This document shows, piece after piece, positions 1 to 7,168 of a stretch of DNA of 64,000 bases. The position numbers were made by a program, and so were the translations under genes. The notes under the pieces are model-generated. The model saw nothing but the letters and a program-made list of their open reading frames with translations, did no database searches and was not told the DNA's origin. Source of the stretch: Ensifer adhaerens (GTDB lineage Bacteria; Pseudomonadota; Alphaproteobacteria; Rhizobiales; Rhizobiaceae); contig NZ_CP015880.1 of the NCBI RefSeq assembly GCF_000697965.2, positions 2,542,001 to 2,606,000 on the forward strand. Direction: 5' to 3'. Position 1 is the first letter of the stretch. Each line of letters begins with the position of its first letter.

Positions 1-266
1 TCGACGAAGATGCAGGCGATCTCGCCTTCGCCATCCGAGTGCAACCGATCGATCAGCCCATAGAGATCGTCGTCGCCGTGAAAGGGAATGGCGTCCGCAC
101 CAAGACCAATGCGGGAGGAAATGCGGCCGACGCCGCCCCGGTCGTCATGGGCGGCGATCAGCATCACCACGCGCATGCCGCGCTCCTGGTAGTTGTAGGA
201 GGCTTGCAGGAGCATCGTGCTCTTGCCCGCATTCATCGTCGCATAGCTGAAATAGAGTTTGGCCAT
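1..266 (-). CDS. tdk: Thymidine kinase, N-terminal part (cut by window edge)
   Basis: The reverse strand from an ATG at 266 is open to the window edge and starts [17 protein letters not shown], with the P-loop MNAGKS at about residues 11-16. It continues with [12 protein letters not shown] and [15 protein letters not shown], a close match to the start of type II thymidine kinases such as E. coli Tdk. The enzyme phosphorylates thymidine to dTMP in the salvage pathway in the cytoplasm. About 88 residues are visible; the lasso region and zinc-binding part lie outside the window. It is divergent from choX, with about 250 bp between the starts. Confidence 0.9.
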   Translation of the reverse strand, partial: MAKLYFSYATMNAGKSTMLLQASYNYQERGMRVVMLIAAHDDRGGVGRISSRIGLGADAIPFHGDDDLYGLIDRLHSDGEGEIACIFV

Positions 267-515
267 AGTCACCGCGTCCGGTTTTTCCGTTTTTTGGGTA
301 ATGACGAGGCTTGGCCGGGAAGGCCAGAGCCCGTTTGCAGCACCCACAGTTTTTCGGCGGACTAGACTATTTCGTGGACATTGCGACATCGAGCGTCGCA
401 TCGTGCACCCCGCCAGCATATTGACGCAATACACTTCCTCCGACATCAAAGCGCTTGAATTCGCTATCCAATGGTGTTTGGCTAAAACAATAATCGAGGC
501 AGGGGAACGACAACG

Positions 516-1472
516 ATGAAAAAACGACTCTCTCTCAAACTGATACTGGCAGGCGCCGTTTCGGTCGTCGCCATCACCGCTCAGCAGGCTGCAGCTGCCG
601 AGCCGGAAAGCTGTGGCACCGTCCGTTTCTCCGACGTCGGATGGACGGATATCACCGCGACCACTGCCACCGTTTCCACCGTTCTAAAGGGCCTCGGCTA
701 CCAGACCGACATCAAGGTTCTCTCGGTTCCGGTCACCTACACCTCGCTCAAGAACAAGGACATCGACGTCTTCCTCGGCAACTGGATGCCGACCCAGGAA
801 AACGATGTTCGTCCCTTCCTCGACGACAAGTCGGTCGAATCCTTCGGGCCGAACCTGGTCGGTGCCAAGTACACGCTGGCGACCAACGCCAAGGGCGCCG
901 AGCTCGGCATCAAGGACTTCAAGGATATCGCCACCAAGAAGACCGAACTCGACGGCAAGATCTACGGCATCGAGCCGGGTAATGACGGCAACCGCTTGAT
1001 CATCGACATGGTCGACAAGGATACCTTCGGCCTCAAGGGCTTCGAAGTGGTCGAATCCTCCGAGCAGGGCATGCTGGCGCAGGTCGCCCGTGCCGAAAAG
1101 GACGGCGCGCCGGTTGTCTTCCTCGGCTGGGAACCGCATCCGATGAACGCCAACTTCAAGCTGACCTATCTTTCGGGTGGCGACGACATCTTCGGCGCCA
1201 ATTTCGGCGGCGCGGAAGTCTTCACCAATGTGCGCGCCGGCTACACCACCGAGTGCCCCAACGTCGGCAAGCTTTTGACCAACCTCAAGTTCTCGCTCCA
1301 GATGGAAAACGAGATCATGGGCAAGATCCTGAACGACGGCCAGGAGCCGGACAAGGCGGCCGAGGAATGGCTGAAGGCCAACCCGACTGCCGTCGATCCG
1401 TGGCTCGCCGGCGTGACCGCCAAGGATGGCGGCGACGGCTTGGCCGCAGTCAAGGCCGCGCTCGGCCTCTGA
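516..1472 (+). CDS. choX: Choline ABC transporter, periplasmic substrate-binding protein ChoX
   Basis: This is the 318-residue periplasmic choline/acetylcholine-binding component of the ChoXWV importer. A signal peptide covers about residues 1-28 (hydrophobic core, then AQQAAAA). The aromatic cage known from S. meliloti ChoX is present at the same numbering: W43, W90, Y119 and W205, with D45 and N156. This is strong support for choline specificity rather than a general betaine binder. An AGGGGA ribosome-binding site precedes the ATG. choW follows after 82 bp that contain a strong hairpin terminator, so choX is probably made in excess over the membrane parts. Confidence 0.96.
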   Translation: MKKRLSLKLILAGAVSVVAITAQQAAAAEPESCGTVRFSDVGWTDITATTATVSTVLKGLGYQTDIKVLSVPVTYTSLKNKDIDVFLGNWMPTQENDVRPFLDDKSVESFGPNLVGAKYTLATNAKGAELGIKDFKDIATKKTELDGKIYGIEPGNDGNRLIIDMVDKDTFGLKGFEVVESSEQGMLAQVARAEKDGAPVVFLGWEPHPMNANFKLTYLSGGDDIFGANFGGAEVFTNVRAGYTTECPNVGKLLTNLKFSLQMENEIMGKILNDGQEPDKAAEEWLKANPTAVDPWLAGVTAKDGGDGLAAVKAALGL

Positions 1473-1480
1473 TCGGCATC

Positions 1481-1507
1481 AAGGCGGGGAATGACCCCGC
1501 CTTTTTT
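1481..1507 (+). terminator. Rho-independent terminator between choX and choW
   Basis: A perfect 9-bp stem AAGGCGGGG / CCCCGCCTT with a 5-nt loop is followed by a run of T. It lies inside the transport operon, directly after the choX stop. It should let only part of the transcripts read through to choW and choV, or stabilise the 3' end of the choX message. Confidence 0.85.
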
Positions 1508-1554
1508 CACCGCGTCATGCGCTCCTTTTTGACCTGACGAGACGGATTACCTTC

Positions 1555-2400
1555 GTGGAATATCTGACCGATAACCGCATCCCCATCGGCGGCTGGGCCA
1601 AGGCATTCGTCGACTGGCTGACGACGAATTTCGATTTCTTCTTCGACCAGCTCGCCCGCTTCCTTCAGGCCGTCGCCGACTCGCTGCTCTGGGTGCTTTA
1701 TGCCCCGCACCCGCTGATCGTCGTCGCCGTCATCACCGGGCTCGCCTGGTGGTTCCGCCGTTCGATCGGCATAACGCTGTTCACCGGCCTGGGCCTGCTC
1801 CTGATCATCAACCAGGGCTACTGGAAGGAAACGACGGAAACCCTGGCGCTTGTGCTCGCTGCCACCGCCGTGAGCATGGCCGTCGGCGTGCCGCTCGGCA
1901 TCGCAGCCGCCCGTCGCCCATGGGTCTACGCCGTCATGCGGCCGATCCTCGACCTGATGCAGACGATCCCGACCTTCGTTTATCTGATCCCGGCGCTGAT
2001 CCTCTTCGGCCTCGGCATGGTTCCGGGTCTGATCGCGACCGTGATCTTCGCCATTCCCGCACCGATCCGGCTGACGCGCCTCGGCATCATCTCGACGCCG
2101 CCGTCGCTGGTGGAAGCCGCACAGGCCTTCGGCGCGACGCCCGGCCAGGTATTGCGCAAGGTGGAGCTGCCCTTTGCCATGCCGCAGATCATGGCTGGCC
2201 TCACCCAGACCATCATGCTGTCGCTGTCGATGGTGGTTATCGCCGCGCTCGTCGGCGCCAGCGGCCTCGGCGTTCCGGTCGTGAGAGCCTTGAACACGGT
2301 CAACATCGCCAAGGGCTTCGAAGCTGGCCTTTGCATCGTCATCCTGGCGATCATTCTCGACCGCCTTTTCCGCTCGTCCGACGAAGGAGAAGGCGCATGA
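1555..2400 (+). CDS. choW: Choline ABC transporter permease ChoW
   Basis: This 281-residue inner-membrane permease of the binding-protein-dependent transport family (ProW/OpuAB type) forms the channel for choline from ChoX. Several hydrophobic segments are visible between about residues 50 and 270. The cytoplasmic EAA loop that contacts the ATPase appears near residue 185 as EAAQAFGATPGQVLRKVELP. The start is a GTG at 1555; no in-frame ATG gives a comparable N-terminus. The stop overlaps the start of choV (ATGA), indicating translational coupling. Confidence 0.94.
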   Translation: MEYLTDNRIPIGGWAKAFVDWLTTNFDFFFDQLARFLQAVADSLLWVLYAPHPLIVVAVITGLAWWFRRSIGITLFTGLGLLLIINQGYWKETTETLALVLAATAVSMAVGVPLGIAAARRPWVYAVMRPILDLMQTIPTFVYLIPALILFGLGMVPGLIATVIFAIPAPIRLTRLGIISTPPSLVEAAQAFGATPGQVLRKVELPFAMPQIMAGLTQTIMLSLSMVVIAALVGASGLGVPVVRALNTVNIAKGFEAGLCIVILAIILDRLFRSSDEGEGA

Positions 2401-3446
2401 CCAACGCCGTCGTTTTCAAGAATGTCGACATCATCTTCGGCAACAACCCTCAAGTCGCGCTGCAGATGGTCGACCAGGGCAAGACCCGCGACGAGATCGG
2501 CGCCGAAACCGGCCTCGTGCTCGGCGTCGCCGGCGCCTCGCTCGAAATCACCGAGGGCGAGATCCTCGTGCTGATGGGGCTTTCGGGCTCCGGCAAGTCG
2601 ACGCTGCTTCGCGCGGTCAACGGCCTTGCCCCGGTCGTGCGGGGCGACGTCGAGGTGAAGACCGCAAATGGTGCGCTCAATCCCTATCGAACCAATCCGA
2701 AGTCGCTGCGCGACTTCCGCATGCACACGGTCTCGATGGTGTTTCAGCAGTTCGCGCTTCTGCCCTGGCGCACCGTCGCCGACAATGTCGGCTTCGGGCT
2801 TGAGCTTGCCGGCATGCCGGACGCCGAACGCAAGGCGCGCGTCGGCGAACAGCTCGAACTCGTCAATCTCTCGAAATGGGCGGGTCGCAAGGTCAACGAG
2901 CTTTCGGGCGGCATGCAGCAGCGCGTCGGGCTTGCCCGCGCCTTTGCGACCGGTGCACCGATCCTGTTGATGGACGAGCCGTTCTCGGCCCTCGACCCCT
3001 TGATCCGCACCCGCCTGCAGGACGAGTTGCTGGAGTTCCAGCGGCGGCTGAAGAAGACCATCATCTTCGTCAGCCACGATCTCGACGAGGCCTTCCGCAT
3101 CGGCAACCGCATCGCCATCATGGAGGGCGGGCGCATCATCCAGTGCGGCACGCCTCAAGATATCGTCAAGAACCCGGCCAACCAGTATGTCGCCGATTTC
3201 GTCCAGCACATGAACCCGATCACCATGCTGACGGCGAAGGACGTGATGCAGACCGGCGTCCAGCGCGGAGTGACTGTTGCCGGCGTGACCGCGACGGCCA
3301 AGCCCACGACACCGCTCGTCGACATCCTCGACGCCATGTCCCGCCAGCCGGGCAGCATCGGTGTCGTCGACAACGGTTCCGTGGTCGGTACGATCGACGC
3401 CCAGGATATCGTCCAGGGACTGACGCGCCACCGCAACAAAAGTTGA
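2397..3446 (+). CDS. choV: Choline ABC transporter ATP-binding protein ChoV
   Basis: This 349-residue ATPase energises choline uptake. Walker A is GLSGSGKS at about residues 61-68, the ABC signature is LSGGMQQR, Walker B is ILLMDEPFSALD, and the H-loop is VSHDLDEA. It belongs to the ProV/OpuAA quaternary-amine group: an N-terminal extension precedes the P-loop, and a CBS-like C-terminal tail of about 70 residues follows. The open frame extends upstream across choW, but the ATG at 2397 overlapping the choW stop is the natural start. A clear terminator follows. Confidence 0.95.
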   Translation: MTNAVVFKNVDIIFGNNPQVALQMVDQGKTRDEIGAETGLVLGVAGASLEITEGEILVLMGLSGSGKSTLLRAVNGLAPVVRGDVEVKTANGALNPYRTNPKSLRDFRMHTVSMVFQQFALLPWRTVADNVGFGLELAGMPDAERKARVGEQLELVNLSKWAGRKVNELSGGMQQRVGLARAFATGAPILLMDEPFSALDPLIRTRLQDELLEFQRRLKKTIIFVSHDLDEAFRIGNRIAIMEGGRIIQCGTPQDIVKNPANQYVADFVQHMNPITMLTAKDVMQTGVQRGVTVAGVTATAKPTTPLVDILDAMSRQPGSIGVVDNGSVVGTIDAQDIVQGLTRHRNKS

Positions 3447-3469
3447 CGAAGCCGCTCAACAAGCCAATA

Positions 3470-3498
3470 AAAGCCCGGAGCGTCGTTCCGGGCTTTTT
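3470..3498 (+). terminator. Rho-independent terminator after choV
   Basis: Stem AAAGCCCGGA / TCCGGGCTTT with a short loop, followed by a T run, lies about 25 bp after the choV stop and ends the cho operon. Confidence 0.88.
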
Positions 3499-3539
3499 TC
3501 GTCCCGGCGACGACCGCATGGCAGGAAAAGGGAAAGACC

Positions 3540-4283
3540 ATGAGCGACAAGCCGAACGTTCTGCGCGACACCGATAACGAAGCCCGCACGCTGGCCCGCA
3601 CGCTTCTGCGGGGCGCGCGCAGCGCATCGCTTGCGGCGATCGAGCCGGAGAGCGGCGGCTTCCCCTTCGTCAGCCGCGTGCTCGTCGGCATGGATGTCGA
3701 CGGGGTGCCTGTCATCCTGATCTCGAAACTGTCGACACACACGCAGGCGCTGCTGGCCGACGCCAGGGCCTCGCTCCTGACCGGCGAGCCTGGCAAGGGC
3801 GACCCGCTCGCCCATCCTCGCCTGACCGTGCAATGCACCGCCGAACAGGTTGCGCGCGACAGCGAAGCACATACCCGCATCCGCGAGCGATTCGTCCGCC
3901 GCCACCCCAAGTCGAAACTCTACGTCGATTTTCCCGATTTCGGCTTCTTCCGGCTGTCGCCGCTGCGTGCCAGTCTCAACGGCGGCTTCGGCCGCGCCTA
4001 TGTTTTGACCGCCGAAGACCTTCTGATCGACACGCCTGCCATCGCCTCGCTCGCCGCGATGGAGGCGAACGCGATCGATCACATGAATACGGATCATTCT
4101 GACGCAGTTCAGCGCTATGCGGTGAAGCTCTGCAAGGCACCGGAAGGCAACTGGAAAGTCGTGGGTATCGACGCCGCGGGGCTCGATCTTGCAGATGGCG
4201 ATCAGCTAAAACGCCTTGAGTTCCCGACACCTATCGAAGATAGTTCCAATTTACGGGCAATTTTGCGTGAACTTAACGGTTAA
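3540..4283 (+). CDS. HugZ-like flavin/heme-binding split-barrel protein with DUF2470 tail
   Basis: This 247-residue protein has an N-terminal pyridoxamine-5'-phosphate-oxidase-like split barrel (about residues 15-160). The C-terminal DUF2470 domain (about 170-245) is recognised by NAIDHMNTDHSDAVQRYA. Family members such as HugZ bind haem and some degrade it; many are uncharacterised, so the substrate here is unknown. The ATG at 3540 has a good GGAAAAGG-type ribosome site. It lies between the cho terminator and nolR and is probably its own transcription unit. Confidence 0.82.
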   Translation: MSDKPNVLRDTDNEARTLARTLLRGARSASLAAIEPESGGFPFVSRVLVGMDVDGVPVILISKLSTHTQALLADARASLLTGEPGKGDPLAHPRLTVQCTAEQVARDSEAHTRIRERFVRRHPKSKLYVDFPDFGFFRLSPLRASLNGGFGRAYVLTAEDLLIDTPAIASLAAMEANAIDHMNTDHSDAVQRYAVKLCKAPEGNWKVVGIDAAGLDLADGDQLKRLEFPTPIEDSSNLRAILRELNG

Positions 4284-4330
4284 TCGCTGGAGAGCTACCC
4301 CCATTTCTTGCAGTAGGTGGTTGCCCTTTT

Positions 4331-4346
4331 ATGCATCACGACTAAT
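4331..4346 (-). promoter_or_regulatory. Candidate NolR operator upstream of nolR
   Basis: Read on the minus strand, the site is ATTAG-N9-AT, matching the published NolR consensus (A/T)TTAG-N9-A(T/A). It sits about 45 bp before the nolR start, and NolR is reported to regulate itself. The consensus is short, so a chance match in an intergenic gap of this size is not rare (roughly 1 in 20). Confidence 0.4.
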
Positions 4347-4390
4347 TATCTTGCTTCGTCAACCATAACTACGTGTGATGTAATTTTCGC

Positions 4391-4747
4391 ATGGAGCACG
4401 CAATGCAGCCACTTTCGCCTGAAAAACACGATGAAGCCGAGGTAGCAGCCGGTTTCCTCTCGGCCATGGCAAATCCTAAGCGCCTCCTCATCCTCGATTC
4501 CCTCGTGAAGGAAGAGATGGCAGTCGGCGCATTGGCCAACAAGGTTGGGCTGAGCCAGTCGGCTCTCTCCCAGCATCTTTCTAAGCTCCGTGCTCAGAAT
4601 CTCGTCAGCACCCGTCGCGATGCGCAGACGATTTACTATTCGAGCTCATCCGACGCGGTCATGCGGATTCTAGGCACGCTCAATCAAATCTACGGTGACG
4701 ACCAGAGCGCCACTGCAGAAAAGACTCCGGTCCGTAAATCGGCCTGA
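4391..4747 (+). CDS. nolR: ArsR-family transcriptional regulator NolR
   Basis: This 118-residue winged-helix dimeric repressor is nearly identical in its core to S. meliloti NolR. The helix-turn-helix includes KVGLSQSALSQHLSKLRAQ (about residues 52-70), followed by the wing VSTRRDAQTIYYSSSS. In Sinorhizobium, NolR represses nod genes and influences growth, motility and exopolysaccharide genes. The start is ATG 4391; ATG 4403 is a possible alternative. The upstream codons would read AAT TTT CGC as in the S. meliloti N-terminus, but no start codon is in frame before them. Confidence 0.95.
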   Translation: MEHAMQPLSPEKHDEAEVAAGFLSAMANPKRLLILDSLVKEEMAVGALANKVGLSQSALSQHLSKLRAQNLVSTRRDAQTIYYSSSSDAVMRILGTLNQIYGDDQSATAEKTPVRKSA

Positions 4748-4752
4748 TATTC

Positions 4753-4770
4753 GGTCCGCATCTGCGGACC
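4753..4770. terminator. Perfect inverted repeat after nolR (possible terminator)
   Basis: GGTCCGCA / TGCGGACC with a 2-nt centre lies just after the nolR stop. There is no T run, so it may be a weak terminator or an RNA-stabilising hairpin. Confidence 0.45.
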
Positions 4771-4937
4771 CGTTCGGACAGCCCCACACGAGAAATCGCG
4801 CGGGGCTTATTCTTTGGCGGATAGTCTTCCCAGTTTGCACGCGAAAGGTGCCGGCGCTTGCTGGCATTTACCGAGCCTTGAGACTTCCGGGGCACGATGC
4901 GCCGCGACAGAATCAGCCGGAAAGCGGACATCGGGAT

Positions 4938-5975
4938 ATGCGTGACAAGGTCCGCTGGGGCATCGCCGGAACCGGCACGATCGCAAACAGTCTTGCCTCG
5001 GACTTCCGCTTCGCAACCCATGCGAGCCTCGTCGCCGTCTCGTCCCGCAGCGCGCAGAAGGCCGAGAGCTTCGCTGGGCGTTTCGGCGGCATCCGCGGCT
5101 ATCAGGGCATCGAGGCACTGGCGGCCTCTCCCGATATCGACGCGATCTACGTCGCCTCACCCAATGCTGAGCACTTTCAACAGGCCACCCTCGCCTTGGC
5201 CGCCGGCAAAGCCGTTCTCGTCGAAAAGCCGCTGACGACGTCGTCGGCCGACGCGCGCACGCTTGCAAACGCCGCTGCCGCCGGCAGCACCTTCGCCATG
5301 GAGGCACTGTGGACCTGTTTCCTTCCGGCGATTTCCAGGGTTCGCGAACTGCTCGCGGCCGGAACGCTCGGCGCGATCCGCCATGTCCGGGCGAACCTCG
5401 CCTACGAGAAACCGTTCGACGCCGGCAGCCGGTTCTTCGATCCGGCGCTCGGCGGCGGGTCGATGCTCGACCTCGGCATTTATCCGATCGCCCTTTGCCT
5501 CAATCTGTTCGGGCACCCCGGGTCCGTCGATGGCACATGGAAGCGCGCGCCGACCGGCGTCGACAGTTCAGCCAAGATCAAGCTGGCCTATGACGGCTTT
5601 GACGCTGAACTGGGCTGCGGCTTCGATCGAAACGGGCACAATCGCTTCGTTATCGAGGGCGAGCGCGGCACGCTGGTTATCGACACGCCGTTTCTGAAGG
5701 CAAGCCGCCTCTTCGTTGTCACCGGCGGCGCGGCGCGCAAGCTACTGGCTTTCAACGGAAAAACGACCTGCCGGCTGGCCCGGCATATCCCCCTGCCCGG
5801 CCTTACCCGCCACGATCATCACTTCCCCGGGAGCGGCCTGCAATTCGAGATCGAGGCAGCAAGCGCGGCGATTCTCGAGGGCCGCAGCGAACATCCGTTG
5901 ATGCCGCTATCGGCCAGCATAAAGGCCCTGGAAATCATCGAGACGGTCCGCTCAAGGACACCTGAGGCAGGCTAG
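4938..5975 (+). CDS. Gfo/Idh/MocA family NAD(P)-dependent oxidoreductase
   Basis: This 345-residue dehydrogenase of the glucose-fructose oxidoreductase/inositol dehydrogenase family has a Rossmann motif GIAGTGTIA at about residues 8-16. The family's EKP motif (VEKPLTT, near residue 100) and the C-terminal alpha/beta domain that binds the sugar substrate are also present. The open frame runs upstream to 4695, but homology begins at MRDKVRWGIAG, so ATG 4938 is chosen. The substrate cannot be told from sequence. It is convergent with a second member of the family ending at 6020. Confidence 0.85.
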   Translation: MRDKVRWGIAGTGTIANSLASDFRFATHASLVAVSSRSAQKAESFAGRFGGIRGYQGIEALAASPDIDAIYVASPNAEHFQQATLALAAGKAVLVEKPLTTSSADARTLANAAAAGSTFAMEALWTCFLPAISRVRELLAAGTLGAIRHVRANLAYEKPFDAGSRFFDPALGGGSMLDLGIYPIALCLNLFGHPGSVDGTWKRAPTGVDSSAKIKLAYDGFDAELGCGFDRNGHNRFVIEGERGTLVIDTPFLKASRLFVVTGGAARKLLAFNGKTTCRLARHIPLPGLTRHDHHFPGSGLQFEIEAASAAILEGRSEHPLMPLSASIKALEIIETVRSRTPEAG

Positions 5976-6019
5976 TTCTACCTCGAAACGGAACGCAAAA
6001 CGTGGCCGACGCTGCGCCT

Positions 6020-7156
6020 CTAGAGGTCGAGCGGACGGTAGTCCCGCCAGCCGCCGTTGAGCGCCAACACCACCTCCGTTAGATGTCGCGCCGTCGCGCC
6101 GGAGAAAAACGGTGTTTCGCCGCCTTTGAGCGCCTGCGCCTGCACTGCAATGCCGCGCACGAAATCGATCTGCGACGGAAAGGCCGGAAGCGCACTTGCC
6201 GATGGCGCCGTCGGATAGCGCATCTTGGTTCCGGGATAGAGCCGAAGCGGAAGCTTGCGGCCGAGTTTCCACTCCAGCCAGTCGAGCCCGCGATGCAGGA
6301 GCGGCCGCTTCGCCCCGAAGATCTCCAGATGGATCGGCGAGCGATTGTCCCAGAGATCGCGAACGGTGATCATGCCCTTTTCGCCGATGATCGTCAGCGA
6401 GCGGTCGCGCGGCGCCGCCAGGCCGCAGGTGACCCGCGCCGTCAGGCCGGAGCGGAACGTCAGGCAACCCACGGAAAAATCGGGCCCGAGCGCCAGCGTC
6501 TCGGTTCCCGGCCCCTTGTCCGGAAAGGTCAGCGCCGAGACGGCACTGACTTCGGCGACCGGGCCGAAGAGGGAGACAAGCCAGCTTGCTGCATAACCCG
6601 CATGTTCGAGCGTGCAGCCGACCTCGAACTCATGCACGCCCGGCCAGCGGGCGCCCGAGCGGCTGCGCCAGGCGCGCCAGTTGGCCTTGAACACCGGGCC
6701 ATCTTCCATCTCGGCATAGACAAGCCGCGGCGTGCCAATGGCACCGTCCGCAAGCAGACGGGCGCAGAGCGCCTGCGCGTCGCTGAGCCCATTGGCCGGT
6801 GCACCGGCCAGAACAAGCCCCTTGGCCCTTGCCAGGTCGACGAGTTCGCTCGCCTGCTCCACCGTCATCGCCAGGGGCTTTTCGCAATAGACGTGCTTTC
6901 CGGCCGAAAGCGCCCGGAAATTTACGGTATAGTGGCTCTCCGGCGTCGTCAGATTGACGACGATCGACACCGCGGGATCGGCAAGCACGGCGTCGAGCGA
7001 GGCGTAGGGCGAAACCTTCCAGTAGCGTGCGAACGCGTCGAGGCGCTCGGCATCGCGATCCCAGACGCCGGTGAGCCGCAGCTCCGGATGGTTGGCAAGC
7101 GTCGTCATGTAATAGTCGGCGACGAAGCCGGTTCCGACAAAGGCAATCAAGGTCAC
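6020..7156 (-). CDS. Gfo/Idh/MocA family oxidoreductase, downstream of the GH9 cellulase
   Basis: This 378-residue protein has a Rossmann N-terminus (FVGTGFVADYY), the EKP motif (YCEKPLAM) and a substrate-binding C-terminal domain. The start is a GTG at 7156 with AGGAGA about 8 nt upstream. Only 12 nt separate it from the stop of the GH9 gene on the same strand, so the two are probably co-transcribed and translationally coupled. That suggests a role with a plant or bacterial glycan product, but the substrate is unknown. Confidence 0.85.
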   Translation of the reverse strand: MTLIAFVGTGFVADYYMTTLANHPELRLTGVWDRDAERLDAFARYWKVSPYASLDAVLADPAVSIVVNLTTPESHYTVNFRALSAGKHVYCEKPLAMTVEQASELVDLARAKGLVLAGAPANGLSDAQALCARLLADGAIGTPRLVYAEMEDGPVFKANWRAWRSRSGARWPGVHEFEVGCTLEHAGYAASWLVSLFGPVAEVSAVSALTFPDKGPGTETLALGPDFSVGCLTFRSGLTARVTCGLAAPRDRSLTIIGEKGMITVRDLWDNRSPIHLEIFGAKRPLLHRGLDWLEWKLGRKLPLRLYPGTKMRYPTAPSASALPAFPSQIDFVRGIAVQAQALKGGETPFFSGATARHLTEVVLALNGGWRDYRPLDL

Positions 7157-7168
7157 GCTTTCAGTCTC

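Noticed and set aside
267..515. Sigma-70 promoter of choX (TTGACG at 421 or TTGAAT at 455)
   Set aside because: No acceptable -10 sequence occurs at the right spacing, so no promoter was called.
1980..3431. A 483-codon minus-strand frame opposite choWV
   Set aside because: Antisense shadow of two clear transporter genes.
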